64,000 nucleotides of DNA from positions 1-64,000 of the forward strand of contig NZ_JABCQO010000009.1 in NCBI RefSeq assembly GCF_015244675.1, given 5' to 3'. The DNA comes from Gluconobacter cerevisiae. GTDB taxonomy: Bacteria > Pseudomonadota > Alphaproteobacteria > Acetobacterales > Acetobacteraceae. Made by a program: the position numbers and the translations under genes. Of the stretch, positions 20,918 through 28,806 are shown piece after piece; the first letter of the stretch is position 1; each line of letters begins with the position of its first letter. Under the pieces are notes generated by a model. It had not been told where the DNA came from, did no database searches, and saw only the letters and a list, made by a program, of their open reading frames with translations.

Positions 20918-21096
20918 GGCTCATACCGGAATGCAGGTTCAAGACGATCAGGCAGTTCCAGCCCTTCGATCAGCGCACCATAACTGCGCAAAAGATCCAG
21001 ATTGCTCCGCACACCTGCATGGAACTCGACCGGAATAACCAGCCCGTTCGCTTTAGCGAGCACCGTGATTTCAGTGTCATGAGGATCTGTCATCAT
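20914..21096 (-). CDS. AtzG/HpxX-like small amidase subunit (DUF4089 type)
   Basis: This 60-residue acidic protein has the segment ALIEGLELPDRLEPAFRYEP at its C-terminus, typical of the small partner of AtzE-type amidases. In the AtzE-AtzG complex this subunit stabilises the amidase and contributes to catalysis. GGAG lies five to eight bases before the tandem ATG codons at 21096 and 21093. It is translationally coupled to the amidase gene. Confidence 0.8.
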   Translation of the reverse strand: MMTDPHDTEITVLAKANGLVIPVEFHAGVRSNLDLLRSYGALIEGLELPDRLEPAFRYEP

Positions 21097-21149
21097 ACGA
21101 ACTCCGGTTTTGCGAAGAAAATGGTAGTTGCTGATTACGCCGCAGGGTC

Positions 21150-22064
21150 TCAGGTCGTGATGCGATAACGCCAGTCATTGAGAACCGTTACCAGCGTCTC
21201 GCTCCACGGAATCCGTACGGACCAGTCCAATGCCTCACGCGCCGCCGTCGGATTACCCTGCATGGACGCAAGACCGGAGGGCGAGGCAAGAGTCGGGTCT
21301 ACCCTGAGCGAAGCCGAAATCCCGGCCACATCCAGCAGATCCTCCGCCATCGAACGAACGGTCCGCGCCACGCCGGAGCAGATATTCAGAACGGTGCCAT
21401 TAGGCAGCGGACGAGGCGGAACGAGCGCACTGACATAGGCGTCGCAGGCATCGCGCACATCGGTGACGTCAAAACGCGCATCCAGTTGGCCAACACTAAT
21501 GACGGGAGGCTGCTGGCCAGCCTCGATCTGCGCAACCTGTGCGGCAAGAAACGGGAGAATTGCCCCTTCATCCTGCGCCGTCCCTGCCTGCGTAAAAGCG
21601 CGCAGGCGTACGCCGTGCAATCCTTCCCGACTCAGATTGCCGACCGCCAGATCCGCCGCCGCCTTGCTGGACGCATAGGCATTGACCGGCGCGATAACGG
21701 CGCTCTCATCAAGCGGCTGCCCTGATGAAAAACTCGCGCCATAGATCTCGGCTGTCGAGACGAACACAAAACTGGCTTGTGGGGCGTAAGTCTCGAAAGT
21801 CTCGGCCAGAATGAGCGTCCCATCCAGATTGACGGTCCATGCATCGTCAGCCCCGGCCTCGGCGCGTGCAACCGAAGAGACGGCAGCCAGATGCAGACAG
21901 GCATCGGGCTTTTCGTTGCGGACAAAACGTTCCACGGCAGCCCGGTCGCGGATATCCATCGGATCTTCCAGCAGGATATGACCGGGCAGACGATCCTGAA
22001 GCCGCGCCTTGAGATGCTGTCCAACAAATCCCTGTCCACCCGTTAGCAGAATCCGCAATCCCAT
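21150..22064 (-). CDS. NAD-dependent sugar-nucleotide epimerase/dehydratase family protein
   Basis: This extended short-chain dehydrogenase is 304 residues from the ATG at 22064. The nucleotide-binding GGQGFVG is at about residues 9-15. The catalytic Tyr and Lys are in YASSKAAAD, with a serine upstream in FVSTAEIYG. It most resembles GDP-4-keto-6-deoxymannose reductase (RMD) and GDP-mannose dehydratase relatives, suggesting a role in surface deoxysugar synthesis. It is alone; no other sugar-nucleotide or glycosyltransferase gene is nearby. Upstream in-frame starts at 22097 and 22076 are possible. Confidence 0.8.
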   Translation of the reverse strand: MGLRILLTGGQGFVGQHLKARLQDRLPGHILLEDPMDIRDRAAVERFVRNEKPDACLHLAAVSSVARAEAGADDAWTVNLDGTLILAETFETYAPQASFVFVSTAEIYGASFSSGQPLDESAVIAPVNAYASSKAAADLAVGNLSREGLHGVRLRAFTQAGTAQDEGAILPFLAAQVAQIEAGQQPPVISVGQLDARFDVTDVRDACDAYVSALVPPRPLPNGTVLNICSGVARTVRSMAEDLLDVAGISASLRVDPTLASPSGLASMQGNPTAAREALDWSVRIPWSETLVTVLNDWRYRITT

Positions 22065-22337
22065 GTCAGGACCCATGAGCGAACACGCTGTTCGCAACAG
22101 AAAGGGCGAAAATAATCAACATGGGGCATTCTCCCTGCAGGATGGCCCGGACTGGCTGAATGTCATTCCGAACCCGACTGTTTTCGGCCACATCCGGGAA
22201 CAGGGCAAGAGAACATCAAAAACAGATGGCCTTATGATCGGAAACCGGCATCCACCAACTCTTCCAATGCGTGACAATCCGGCCGTCTTAACAGGTTTTT
22301 TACCGCTGACGTGTTTGCTTGAGATCATACGGAACTG

Positions 22338-23102
22338 ATGGATCTCAACTTTCCCATGCGGCACCACTTTCGATATTCTGTGCGTACTCTGGGGCTGCTT
22401 GGCCTTTTGCCGATCCTGTCAGCCTGTAACTCCCTTGCGCAAATGTCCGAAATCGGACGACCACCCCGCATGACATCCATCACCAATCCAACGCTTGCGG
22501 CCGCTTATCGTCCTGTCAGTATGCCGATGCCATCCCTTCAGCCACCCCCTGATGAGGCGGCAAGTCTATGGCGATCCGGCAGCAAGGCGTTCTTCAAAGA
22601 TCAACGCGCCTCGCAGGTCGGAGATCTGGTCACGATCATCGTGGACATCACCGACAACGCCGCCTTCAACAATGGGACAACAGCCAACAGGGCCGCTGAC
22701 GAGAAGTTTGGTATTCCCAATCTGTTCGGCATCAAAGGCAAGATCATCAGTGCAATCACCGGTGCAGACAGCCTGAATACCACCAGCAGCAGCGATTCCA
22801 GCGCGACAGGCAAAATCGCACGCAACGAAACCATCACGCTGCGCCTGGCCGGAACCATCACTCAGGTCCTGCCCAACGGCAATTTTGTCGTGATGGGAAA
22901 ACAGGAAGTCCGGGTGAACAGCGAACTGCGCGAACTGGGCGTGAGCGGCATTGTCCGCCCCCAGGATATCACAGCCGACAATACGGTCACGCATGATCGA
23001 ATGGCCGAAGCACGGATTTCCTACGGAGGACGCGGGACCCTCACGCAACTTCAGACGCCGCGCTACGGACAGCAGTTCATGGATACGGTCCTGCCATTCT
23101 GA
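22338..23102 (+). CDS. flgH: Flagellar L-ring protein FlgH
   Basis: FlgH forms the outer-membrane L ring around the flagellar rod. The protein is 254 residues with a lipoprotein signal ending in LSAC at about residues 27-30. The family segments GDLVTIIVDITDNA, ITLRLAGTITQVLPNGNFVV and GIVRPQDITADNTV are present, and the C-terminal QQFMDTVLPF matches the family end. No other flagellar gene is adjacent, although flgH usually sits with flgA, flgG and flgI. The start could be the ATG at 22338 or 22356. It is followed by a terminator. Confidence 0.95.
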   Translation: MDLNFPMRHHFRYSVRTLGLLGLLPILSACNSLAQMSEIGRPPRMTSITNPTLAAAYRPVSMPMPSLQPPPDEAASLWRSGSKAFFKDQRASQVGDLVTIIVDITDNAAFNNGTTANRAADEKFGIPNLFGIKGKIISAITGADSLNTTSSSDSSATGKIARNETITLRLAGTITQVLPNGNFVVMGKQEVRVNSELRELGVSGIVRPQDITADNTVTHDRMAEARISYGGRGTLTQLQTPRYGQQFMDTVLPF

Positions 23103-23104
23103 AC

Positions 23105-23137
23105 AAAAAAAAGCCGGGGATAGACCCCGGCTTTTTC
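23105..23137. terminator. Bidirectional terminator between flgH and the TPR gene
   Basis: AGCCGGGG (23112-23119) pairs with CCCCGGCT (23125-23132) around ATAGA. There is an A run on the left and a T run on the right. It ends flgH and the leftward TonB-system operon. Confidence 0.92.
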
Positions 23138-23157
23138 TTTAGTCGAAAAGTCGTGTC

Positions 23158-24399
23158 TTACTTCACAGGACGCGACAGCAGCAGCGACCAGAGTTCCGCC
23201 ACATCACGAGCAGCTCCGTTCCCGGAAACAGCTCCAAAGGTCTTGATGGCTTCGGCCTTCTGGCCACCATCCATTTGCGCCATTCCGTATTCGACCTGTG
23301 CCAGATCGGGATAACGCGGCTTTTTCGCCAAACCTGCCTTCATCAGCGCCAGACCAGCATCAACCTGTCCATTCAGAACCTGATTGTAGCCCGCGGTCAG
23401 AGCCGGACCTGCATTCGGCGCAGAAGCGGCCTGCGTGACCGAGGCAGCAAGCTGGCTCCGGCTCGTAGCTGCCTGCTGGGCAACAAACGCATGGAACTTC
23501 GCATCAGCGGCCGCAGTCGGGCCGTTGCCAAGCGAATGATTCGCATACCCTTGGTTCAACAGGTTCAGCGCAAGCTGGGGCAGACCCATCTGCACGGCAC
23601 GCTCGGCCATGTCCTGATAGTCGGACGGATCCTTCAACACGCCGGTCGCAAGACGCAGACGCTCGACATAGAACACGAGCGGCGGCGAAAGATTCGGGTT
23701 CGCGACCAGATCATGGATCAGCATCGACCAGTAATCAGGCTTCGAATAATACTTGGCCAGAAGGACATAGGCATGCGTCTTGGCATCCGCATCCTTCAGG
23801 TTCGTGTAGGCCGTTGCCAGCATCTGAAGCTGATTTTCGGCCGGCACCTTGCCAGCCTTGATCGTGGCATCCACCTGCTCCTGCGCGGCCTTGGCCGTAC
23901 CTTTCCAGTCCTGCTGCAAATAGTAGCACTGGATCAGCATGGTCTGCATGCGCGGGTCGGCGCCGTATTCCTTCAGATAACGCTCGGTCGCCGGAATGGC
24001 GCGGGCGTACTGCTTGGCACCGTAGGCCATGGTAGCCTGTGCCATCAGCATCTGGCCCTTCGCAGCCTTCGGCGTACGCGAGCTGTTAATCAGAACGTCA
24101 TAGGCCTTGATCGCCGCATCCGTGTTGCCGGACTGTGCAGCGATCGCCGCGCGCATCTGGGCCGTGGTGTAGGCTTCGTAATCGGTCTTGCCCTTAACCG
24201 CGTCCGCGGCATCGACGGCTTCCATGGCCTTGGCATAGTTTTTGGATGCCAGAGCACTCTGGGCCTGCTGCAGATCCTTGCCAACGGCCTGGCCGAGGAC
24301 ATCCTCGGCTTGGGCGGAGCCAGCAAGTGCGGCGATACCAAAGACACCGGCCAGCAGAAGATTACGGGCGCTCAGACGGCGGTAAAGGGACAAAGACAC
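23158..24399 (-). CDS. Periplasmic TPR-like protein of the TonB system
   Basis: The protein is 413 residues from a GTG start with AGGACAG upstream. It has a signal peptide ending at about residue 31 (SAQAE), so it is probably periplasmic. The rest is mostly helical tetratricopeptide-like repeats such as LASKNYAKAMEAVDAAD, YGAKQYARAIPATERYL and LNGQVDAGLALMKAGL. It is the last gene after tonB, exbB and two exbD genes. TPR proteins encoded with TonB-ExbBD systems have been found to be needed for some TonB functions. Here that is inference from context, and no enzymatic motif is seen. Confidence 0.8.
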   Translation of the reverse strand: MSLSLYRRLSARNLLLAGVFGIAALAGSAQAEDVLGQAVGKDLQQAQSALASKNYAKAMEAVDAADAVKGKTDYEAYTTAQMRAAIAAQSGNTDAAIKAYDVLINSSRTPKAAKGQMLMAQATMAYGAKQYARAIPATERYLKEYGADPRMQTMLIQCYYLQQDWKGTAKAAQEQVDATIKAGKVPAENQLQMLATAYTNLKDADAKTHAYVLLAKYYSKPDYWSMLIHDLVANPNLSPPLVFYVERLRLATGVLKDPSDYQDMAERAVQMGLPQLALNLLNQGYANHSLGNGPTAAADAKFHAFVAQQAATSRSQLAASVTQAASAPNAGPALTAGYNQVLNGQVDAGLALMKAGLAKKPRYPDLAQVEYGMAQMDGGQKAEAIKTFGAVSGNGAARDVAELWSLLLSRPVK

Positions 24400-24402
24400 G
24401 AA

Positions 24403-24837
24403 TTACTGTCCTTCCATGAACTGATCCAGACCAACAATTCCCAGCTTGGTCATGCCGAGACGCTGTGCGTCCGCCATAACATGCGCCACGGTCTTGTAGT
24501 CCGCAAGACGATCCGGGTGGATATGCATTTCAGGCTGGTCCGGCATTGCTGCTGCGGCCTGAAAATGAGCCTGAAGCGACGCCTCGGACGTAATCGGCTC
24601 GTTGTTCCAGGAAATGCTGTTGTCGTAGCCGATGCTGACGGTCACGAGTTTGGGTTGTACGGTCGATGGGGGAGGATTGCCCTGAGGCAGATCGATCGCC
24701 ACCGAGTGTGTCTGAAGCGGAATGGTGATGATCAGCATGATCAGCAGCACCAGCATCACGTCGATCAACGGCGTGGTGTTGATATCGACAATGCCTTCGT
24801 CTTCGTGCGTGCTGTCAGATCCGACGCTCATGCCCAT
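24403..24837 (-). CDS. exbD: Biopolymer transport protein ExbD (second copy)
   Basis: This is a 144-residue ExbD/TolR-type protein. The single membrane helix follows INTTPLIDVMLVLLI. Its aspartate (LIDVMLV) is the proton-path residue of the family. A periplasmic domain follows. It differs clearly from the ExbD gene just upstream (24910-25335), for example in HVMADAQRLGMTKLGIVGLD near the end, so it is an old paralogue and not a recent duplication. It is transcribed leftward with the rest of the operon and ends 3 bases before the TPR gene start. Confidence 0.93.
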   Translation of the reverse strand: MGMSVGSDSTHEDEGIVDINTTPLIDVMLVLLIMLIITIPLQTHSVAIDLPQGNPPPSTVQPKLVTVSIGYDNSISWNNEPITSEASLQAHFQAAAAMPDQPEMHIHPDRLADYKTVAHVMADAQRLGMTKLGIVGLDQFMEGQ

Positions 24838-24909
24838 GACGGCGGTTCTCCAAAAAGGTGACGTGAAAGCTTCGTCGGGCCGTTCTGTATGAAACGGCCC
24901 GACACGACC

Positions 24910-25335
24910 TCAGTTCGAGTGAGGCTGCTCGGTAATGAAGTCCACGTGGGCGATGCCAGCTTCCTGGCAGGTCGCGACCACCTGGCCGACTGCCAGATAC
25001 TTGGCAGCCTGATCACCGCGGATCTGGATCTGCGGCTGGGGCTTCTGCTTTGCCACCTCGACGAGGCGGTTCAGCAGGTCAGTATGGTTCGCAACCGGCG
25101 TCGTGTCCCAGAAGACCTGCCCGTTCGAATTCACTGCCAGAACGATGTTGCCCTTCCTGGTCTGGGTGGGCGTATTCGCATCAACCGGCAGCTTAACCTT
25201 CACTGAGTGTGTGGCGACCGGGATGGTGATCAGAAAGATGATCAGCAGCACCAGCATGACGTCGACGAGGGGGGTGGTGTTGATTGCCGACACCACCTCG
25301 TCGTCACCGCCGCCTCCTCCGACGTTCATTCCCAT
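24910..25335 (-). CDS. exbD: Biopolymer transport protein ExbD (first copy)
   Basis: This 141-residue ExbD/TolR protein has INTTPLVDVMLVLLIIF at the membrane helix, with the conserved aspartate. Its periplasmic part includes QIRGDQAAKYLAVGQVVATCQ, and the C-terminus is VDFITEQPH. The glycine-rich N-terminus (NVGGGGGDDEV) faces the cytoplasm. It starts 4 bases after the exbB stop, so it is translationally linked to exbB. It forms the proton channel that energises TonB, and a second ExbD follows. Confidence 0.94.
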   Translation of the reverse strand: MGMNVGGGGGDDEVVSAINTTPLVDVMLVLLIIFLITIPVATHSVKVKLPVDANTPTQTRKGNIVLAVNSNGQVFWDTTPVANHTDLLNRLVEVAKQKPQPQIQIRGDQAAKYLAVGQVVATCQEAGIAHVDFITEQPHSN

Positions 25336-25339
25336 AGGA

Positions 25340-26455
25340 TCAGATCCGCTCGCTGGTGGTGATTGTGGTCGGAACGGCCATGCCGCCCTGTTCCGGGCTG
25401 ACGCCGTGACGGAAGCCGCCGATCAGAACGGACTGGATGTCGGCCGCGAAGTTGCGAACGCGATCCATGGCACCCTTGTTGCGGCGAACGAGCAGGTTGT
25501 AACCCAGCACGGCCGGAACAGCGGTAGCAAGACCGATAGCCGTCATGATGAGCGACTCACCAACCGGGCCTGCAACCTTGTCGATGGATGCCTGGCCGGA
25601 GATGCCGATGGCCGTCAGGGCGTGATAGATACCCCAGACCGTACCGAACAGACCAACGAACGGCGACGTGGACCCCACCGTACCGAGGAAGGCAAGACCA
25701 CCCTGCATACGGGTGTTGATGGTGTCGACCGAGCGCGAGATGGACATTTCGGTCCAGGACGGCAGGTCGATCGAGTCACGCATGGAGCCTTCGTGGTGCT
25801 CGGCGGCAACGATACCCGTCTCTGCGATGTAGCGGAACGGAGAAGACGCCTTCAGGGATGCAGCACCCTGCTGAACGGACGGCTTGGTCCAGAACTCGCG
25901 GGCAGCTTCCTTGGAGGCTGCGAACAGACGGCCCTGCTCCAAGAATTTCATGACCATGATGATCCAGGTGCCAGCGGACATGATCACCATGATGATCAGA
26001 ACGCCACGGGCGATTGCATCACCATTGGCCCACAGAGCGCCGAGGCCGTACGGGTTGCCCTGCGGAGCAGGAGCTTCCGGCGTCGCGGTTGCGCTCTCGC
26101 CCGGCGTGGCGGCCGCTGCGGGAGACTGATCGGCCGGAGCCGTTGCCGGAGCAGCACTGTCAGTCGGAGCGCCGGCAGGAGCAGCAGGAGCACCCGGATC
26201 GTTCGGAGCGGCAACAGCCGGAGCACCAGCCGGATCGGCGGACGTTGCCGGGGATGCCGGGTTGGCAGAGGGGTCAACCGGAGCAGCTGCGGGAGCGCTC
26301 TGGTCAGCAGGAGCCGGCTGGGCGAAAGCGACGGCCGGTGCGACTGCACCGGAAGCCAGGGCCAGCGTCAGAGCCAGCGCGCTGGCCCGGACGGCACGCG
26401 CCTTCGTCGGAACGGCAAGGGCAGGAAGGCGGAACAGTCTGGTCATGAACTCCAT
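25340..26455 (-). CDS. exbB: ExbB/TolQ-family proton channel with long Ala/Pro-rich N-terminus
   Basis: The protein is 371 residues, longer than classical ExbB. A signal-peptide-like segment (ALALTLALASGAVAPAVAFAQ) is followed by about 100 residues rich in Ala, Pro, Ser and Asp. The three-helix MotA/TolQ/ExbB core starts near residue 140 (IARGVLIIMVIMSAGTWIIM). It contains the FLGTVGSTSPFVGLFGTVWG hallmark and the GLATAVPAVLGYNLLVRRN helix. The extended form resembles alphaproteobacterial ExbB. Its periplasmic tail might contact peptidoglycan or TonB. It is preceded by tonB and a hairpin at 26528-26558. Confidence 0.93.
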   Translation of the reverse strand: MEFMTRLFRLPALAVPTKARAVRASALALTLALASGAVAPAVAFAQPAPADQSAPAAAPVDPSANPASPATSADPAGAPAVAAPNDPGAPAAPAGAPTDSAAPATAPADQSPAAAATPGESATATPEAPAPQGNPYGLGALWANGDAIARGVLIIMVIMSAGTWIIMVMKFLEQGRLFAASKEAAREFWTKPSVQQGAASLKASSPFRYIAETGIVAAEHHEGSMRDSIDLPSWTEMSISRSVDTINTRMQGGLAFLGTVGSTSPFVGLFGTVWGIYHALTAIGISGQASIDKVAGPVGESLIMTAIGLATAVPAVLGYNLLVRRNKGAMDRVRNFAADIQSVLIGGFRHGVSPEQGGMAVPTTITTSERI

Positions 26456-26527
26456 ATCCTCGTTATCGATGCCCGTTTTCGGAGCTTTAATGGGGTGTCG
26501 GCCATATGGAGACCGGCCCTTTTCTGA

Positions 26528-26558
26528 GCCCCGTCAGGCTTTAAAAACCTGACGGGGC
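26528..26558 (-). repeat. Intercistronic hairpin between tonB and exbB
   Basis: GCCCCGTCAGG (26528-26538) and CCTGACGGGGC (26548-26558) form a perfect 11-base stem with a 9-base loop. In the direction of transcription no T run follows. It looks like a partial terminator or an RNA-stabilising element that sets the ratio of TonB to ExbB, not a full stop. Confidence 0.6.
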
Positions 26559-26584
26559 AATTCTGTTTGACGGCAGTCGAAAGA

Positions 26585-27253
26585 TCAGTCGTCGCCCATC
26601 GTAAAGTCGATGTGCAGAACGTGGTGATGCTCTGTTACCGGAGCGCCATTGACGATCGCGGGCTGGTAACGGGCACGACGAAGGAAGTCGAGCGCACTTT
26701 CCACGAACTCATGACCACCGCTTGAACTTACAATGGTACAGTTTGCCGTCTTGCCTGTCGGAAGAATATCACACGAAGCTGTCACATGACCCTCGCGGTT
26801 TTCTTCCATAGCCTCATCCGGATAAACTGCCTGTGCGCCGTTGATCGGTCGTGCACCAGCCGAATGATCAGGAACTGCATCAGTCGGCTGCCCTTGCGGC
26901 GGAGCCGGAACGGGCTCTGGCGAGGGAGTCGGGCTGGGCGGAACCGGATGTGGCGGCTTGGCGTGCGTGACACGCTGGATCGCCTTGGGCGGCGGCGGCA
27001 CGGAGATCTTGGGCGGCGGAATATACGGCGGCGGCGGCTGCTCCATCTGCGGCGGCGGCGGCGGCGGTGGCGGCGGCGGTGGCTTGGGCTGCTCCTTGAT
27101 GACTTCCGTCTTGATAGGCGGCTTTTCCTGGACCAGCTTGCTCACAGCACCACTCATAAGCGCATAGATCACAGCGCCCATAGCCAGCACGGCCACGACG
27201 ATCGCGACAATGTAGTCTGTCGGCTTGCGCTGCTGTGCGGCGTAGCTCTTCAT
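26585..27253 (-). CDS. tonB: TonB energy-transduction protein
   Basis: The protein is 222 residues. A short cytoplasmic start leads into one membrane helix (YIVAIVVAVLAMGAVIYALM, about 14-33). It is followed by a proline-rich rigid spacer with eleven consecutive prolines and PPPKISVPPPPKA. The C-terminal TonB domain (about 135-220) has YPDEAMEENREGHVTASCDI and ESALDFLRRARYQPA. AAGG lies eight bases before the ATG. It heads an operon with exbB, two exbD genes and a TPR gene, and would power outer-membrane receptors such as the copper receptor at 61035. Confidence 0.95.
   Translation of the reverse strand: MKSYAAQQRKPTDYIVAIVVAVLAMGAVIYALMSGAVSKLVQEKPPIKTEVIKEQPKPPPPPPPPPPPQMEQPPPPYIPPPKISVPPPPKAIQRVTHAKPPHPVPPSPTPSPEPVPAPPQGQPTDAVPDHSAGARPINGAQAVYPDEAMEENREGHVTASCDILPTGKTANCTIVSSSGGHEFVESALDFLRRARYQPAIVNGAPVTEHHHVLHIDFTMGDD
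27051..27082 (-). repeat. GGC/GGT triplet repeat encoding polyproline in TonB
   Basis: A run of GGC and GGT triplets on the + strand encodes eleven consecutive prolines of the TonB spacer. Such runs are prone to slippage, so spacer length may vary between strains. Confidence 0.85.
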
Positions 27254-27565
27254 GTCGAAACCTTCTTACCCCTCACTGACACCGGCATTTATCCACATCT
27301 GCCGGGTGCGGTGTCCCGATTTCTGTGTTGCCATCAGGCTTTCCCACTGCAACCGCATAACAAATACGTTATATGCCGTGAGAACATACCCGATATGCTG
27401 ATTGGGCAGTCTAACCCGCATGCTGTCAAGTCGGTGATTGCCTCTATCGAAACGATTTTTTCATATTAACGACATATTCTGCTGCCAGCCCCCAGCAGGG
27501 ACAAATAAAAATATCGCCCAGAATCCCGCTAACGCAACTTTGCCACACCAGGTTATGACAGATTC
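27254..27565. promoter_or_regulatory. tonB upstream region with a candidate operator at 27357-27372
   Basis: No gene lies here. The tonB promoter must be in this stretch. TTGACA occurs on the minus strand at 27429-27424 but lacks a good -10 partner. The dyad ATAAC-AAATAC-GTTAT at 27357-27372 lies about 105 bases before the tonB start and is AT-rich like an iron- or stress-regulator site. It does not match the Fur consensus closely. The rest of the region shows nothing further. Confidence 0.4.
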
Positions 27566-27605
27566 AAGAAAAAGACGCCGGAACAGTCTGACTGTTCCGG
27601 CGTCT
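27566..27605 (-). terminator. Terminator of prfB
   Basis: A perfect 15-base stem, AGACGCCGGAACAGT (27573-27587) with ACTGTTCCGGCGTCT (27591-27605), has a 3-base loop. In the minus direction it runs into a T-rich tract (27572-27566). It ends mrcA-prfB transcription 30 bases after the prfB stop. Confidence 0.92.
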
Positions 27606-27634
27606 GAGCGAATCCGTCTGAAGGGCGACAGGTC

Positions 27635-28766
27635 TTATTGGGCCGACGCGCTGGCTTCCGACCGGGTCGCCCCGACGCTTTGCGCCAGCGAGGCCGACAT
27701 GAAGTCGTCCAGAGCGCCATCGAGCACCGCACCCGGATTTCCCTTCTCAACGCCTGTCCGCAGGTCCTTGACCAACTGATAGGGCGCCAGAACGTAGGAT
27801 CGGATCTGGTGTCCCCAGCCGATATCGGTCTTGGAGGCTTCGGTCTGGGCAGCGGCGGCTTCGCGCTTCTGTAGCTCCGCCTCGTACATCCGGGCCCGCA
27901 GCATTTCCATCGCTTTGGCACGGTTGCGATGCTGGGAGCGGTCAGTCTGACAGGCCACCACAATTCCGGTCGGGATATGGGTGATCCGGATGGCCGAATC
28001 CGTCTTGTTGACGTGCTGTCCACCTGCGCCCGAGGCCCGGAAGGTATCGACACGCAGGTCCGAATCATTGATGTCGATCTCGATCGAATCATCCACGACC
28101 GGATAGACCCACACAGACGCAAACGACGTCTGACGGCGGGCTGCCGCATCGAACGGCGAGATCCGGACCAGACGATGCACGCCCGCTTCGGTCTTGAGCC
28201 AGCCATAGGCGTTCGCACCGCTCACCTGAATGGTGGCGGACTTGATGCCGGCCTGCTCGCCTTCGCTGCCTTCGATGAACGTGACCTTGTAGCCATGCTG
28301 CTCGGCCCAGCGCGTGTACATGCGCAGGAGCATTTCAGCCCAGTCCTGAGCTTCCGTACCACCGGCGCCCGCATTCACCTCGACGTAACAGTCATTGCTG
28401 TCCGCCTCACCCGAAAGCAGGCTTTCGATTTCGCGCTTGCGGACGTCTTCGGCGATGGTGCGCAAGGTCCGGACAGCATCCTGAACGAGGCTGTCATCCC
28501 CTTCCATTTCCGCCAGTTCGACCAGTTCGAGCGTGCCTTCAACTTCGGCTTCGATCTGTTGAACGCCTTCGATCTGGTTAGCGAGCGTCGTACGCTCGCG
28601 CATCAGCTTCTGAGCGGCTTCCGCATCGTTCCACAGGTCGGGGTCTTCAACGCGGTGGTTCAGTTCCGCGAGGCGTGTTGTTGCGACATCCCAGTCAAAG
28701 ATGCCTCCTCAGCAGTGCCACCGACTGCTTGATCTGCACTGAAAGGGCCTCGGTTTCGGCCGACAT
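27635..28766 (-). CDS. prfB: Peptide chain release factor 2, with programmed +1 frameshift
   Basis: RF2 reads UGA and UAA stop codons and carries the GGQ hydrolysis motif ([14 protein letters not shown]). The first 23 codons from the ATG at 28766 end at an in-frame TGA. A +1 shift on CTT-TGA-C then enters the long frame, which runs to TAA at 27635, giving 376 residues. AGGAGG lies three bases before the shift codon, as in classical autoregulated prfB: low RF2 lets the ribosome shift. The gene follows mrcA by 40 bases on the same strand. A single-frame call starting at 28603 would miss the N-terminal domain. Confidence 0.96.
28694..28709 (-). promoter_or_regulatory. prfB programmed frameshift site
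   Basis: On the minus strand the order is AGGAGG (28709-28704), a 3-base spacer, CTT (28700-28698), then TGA C. The Shine-Dalgarno-like element pairs with 16S rRNA and pushes the ribosome +1 on the slippery CTT, so GAC is read as the next codon. All classical elements are present. Confidence 0.95.
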
Positions 28767-28806
28767 AGGTTCCTCCACTCATAAGGGGGGTCTGTTCTGG
28801 TGGGTC

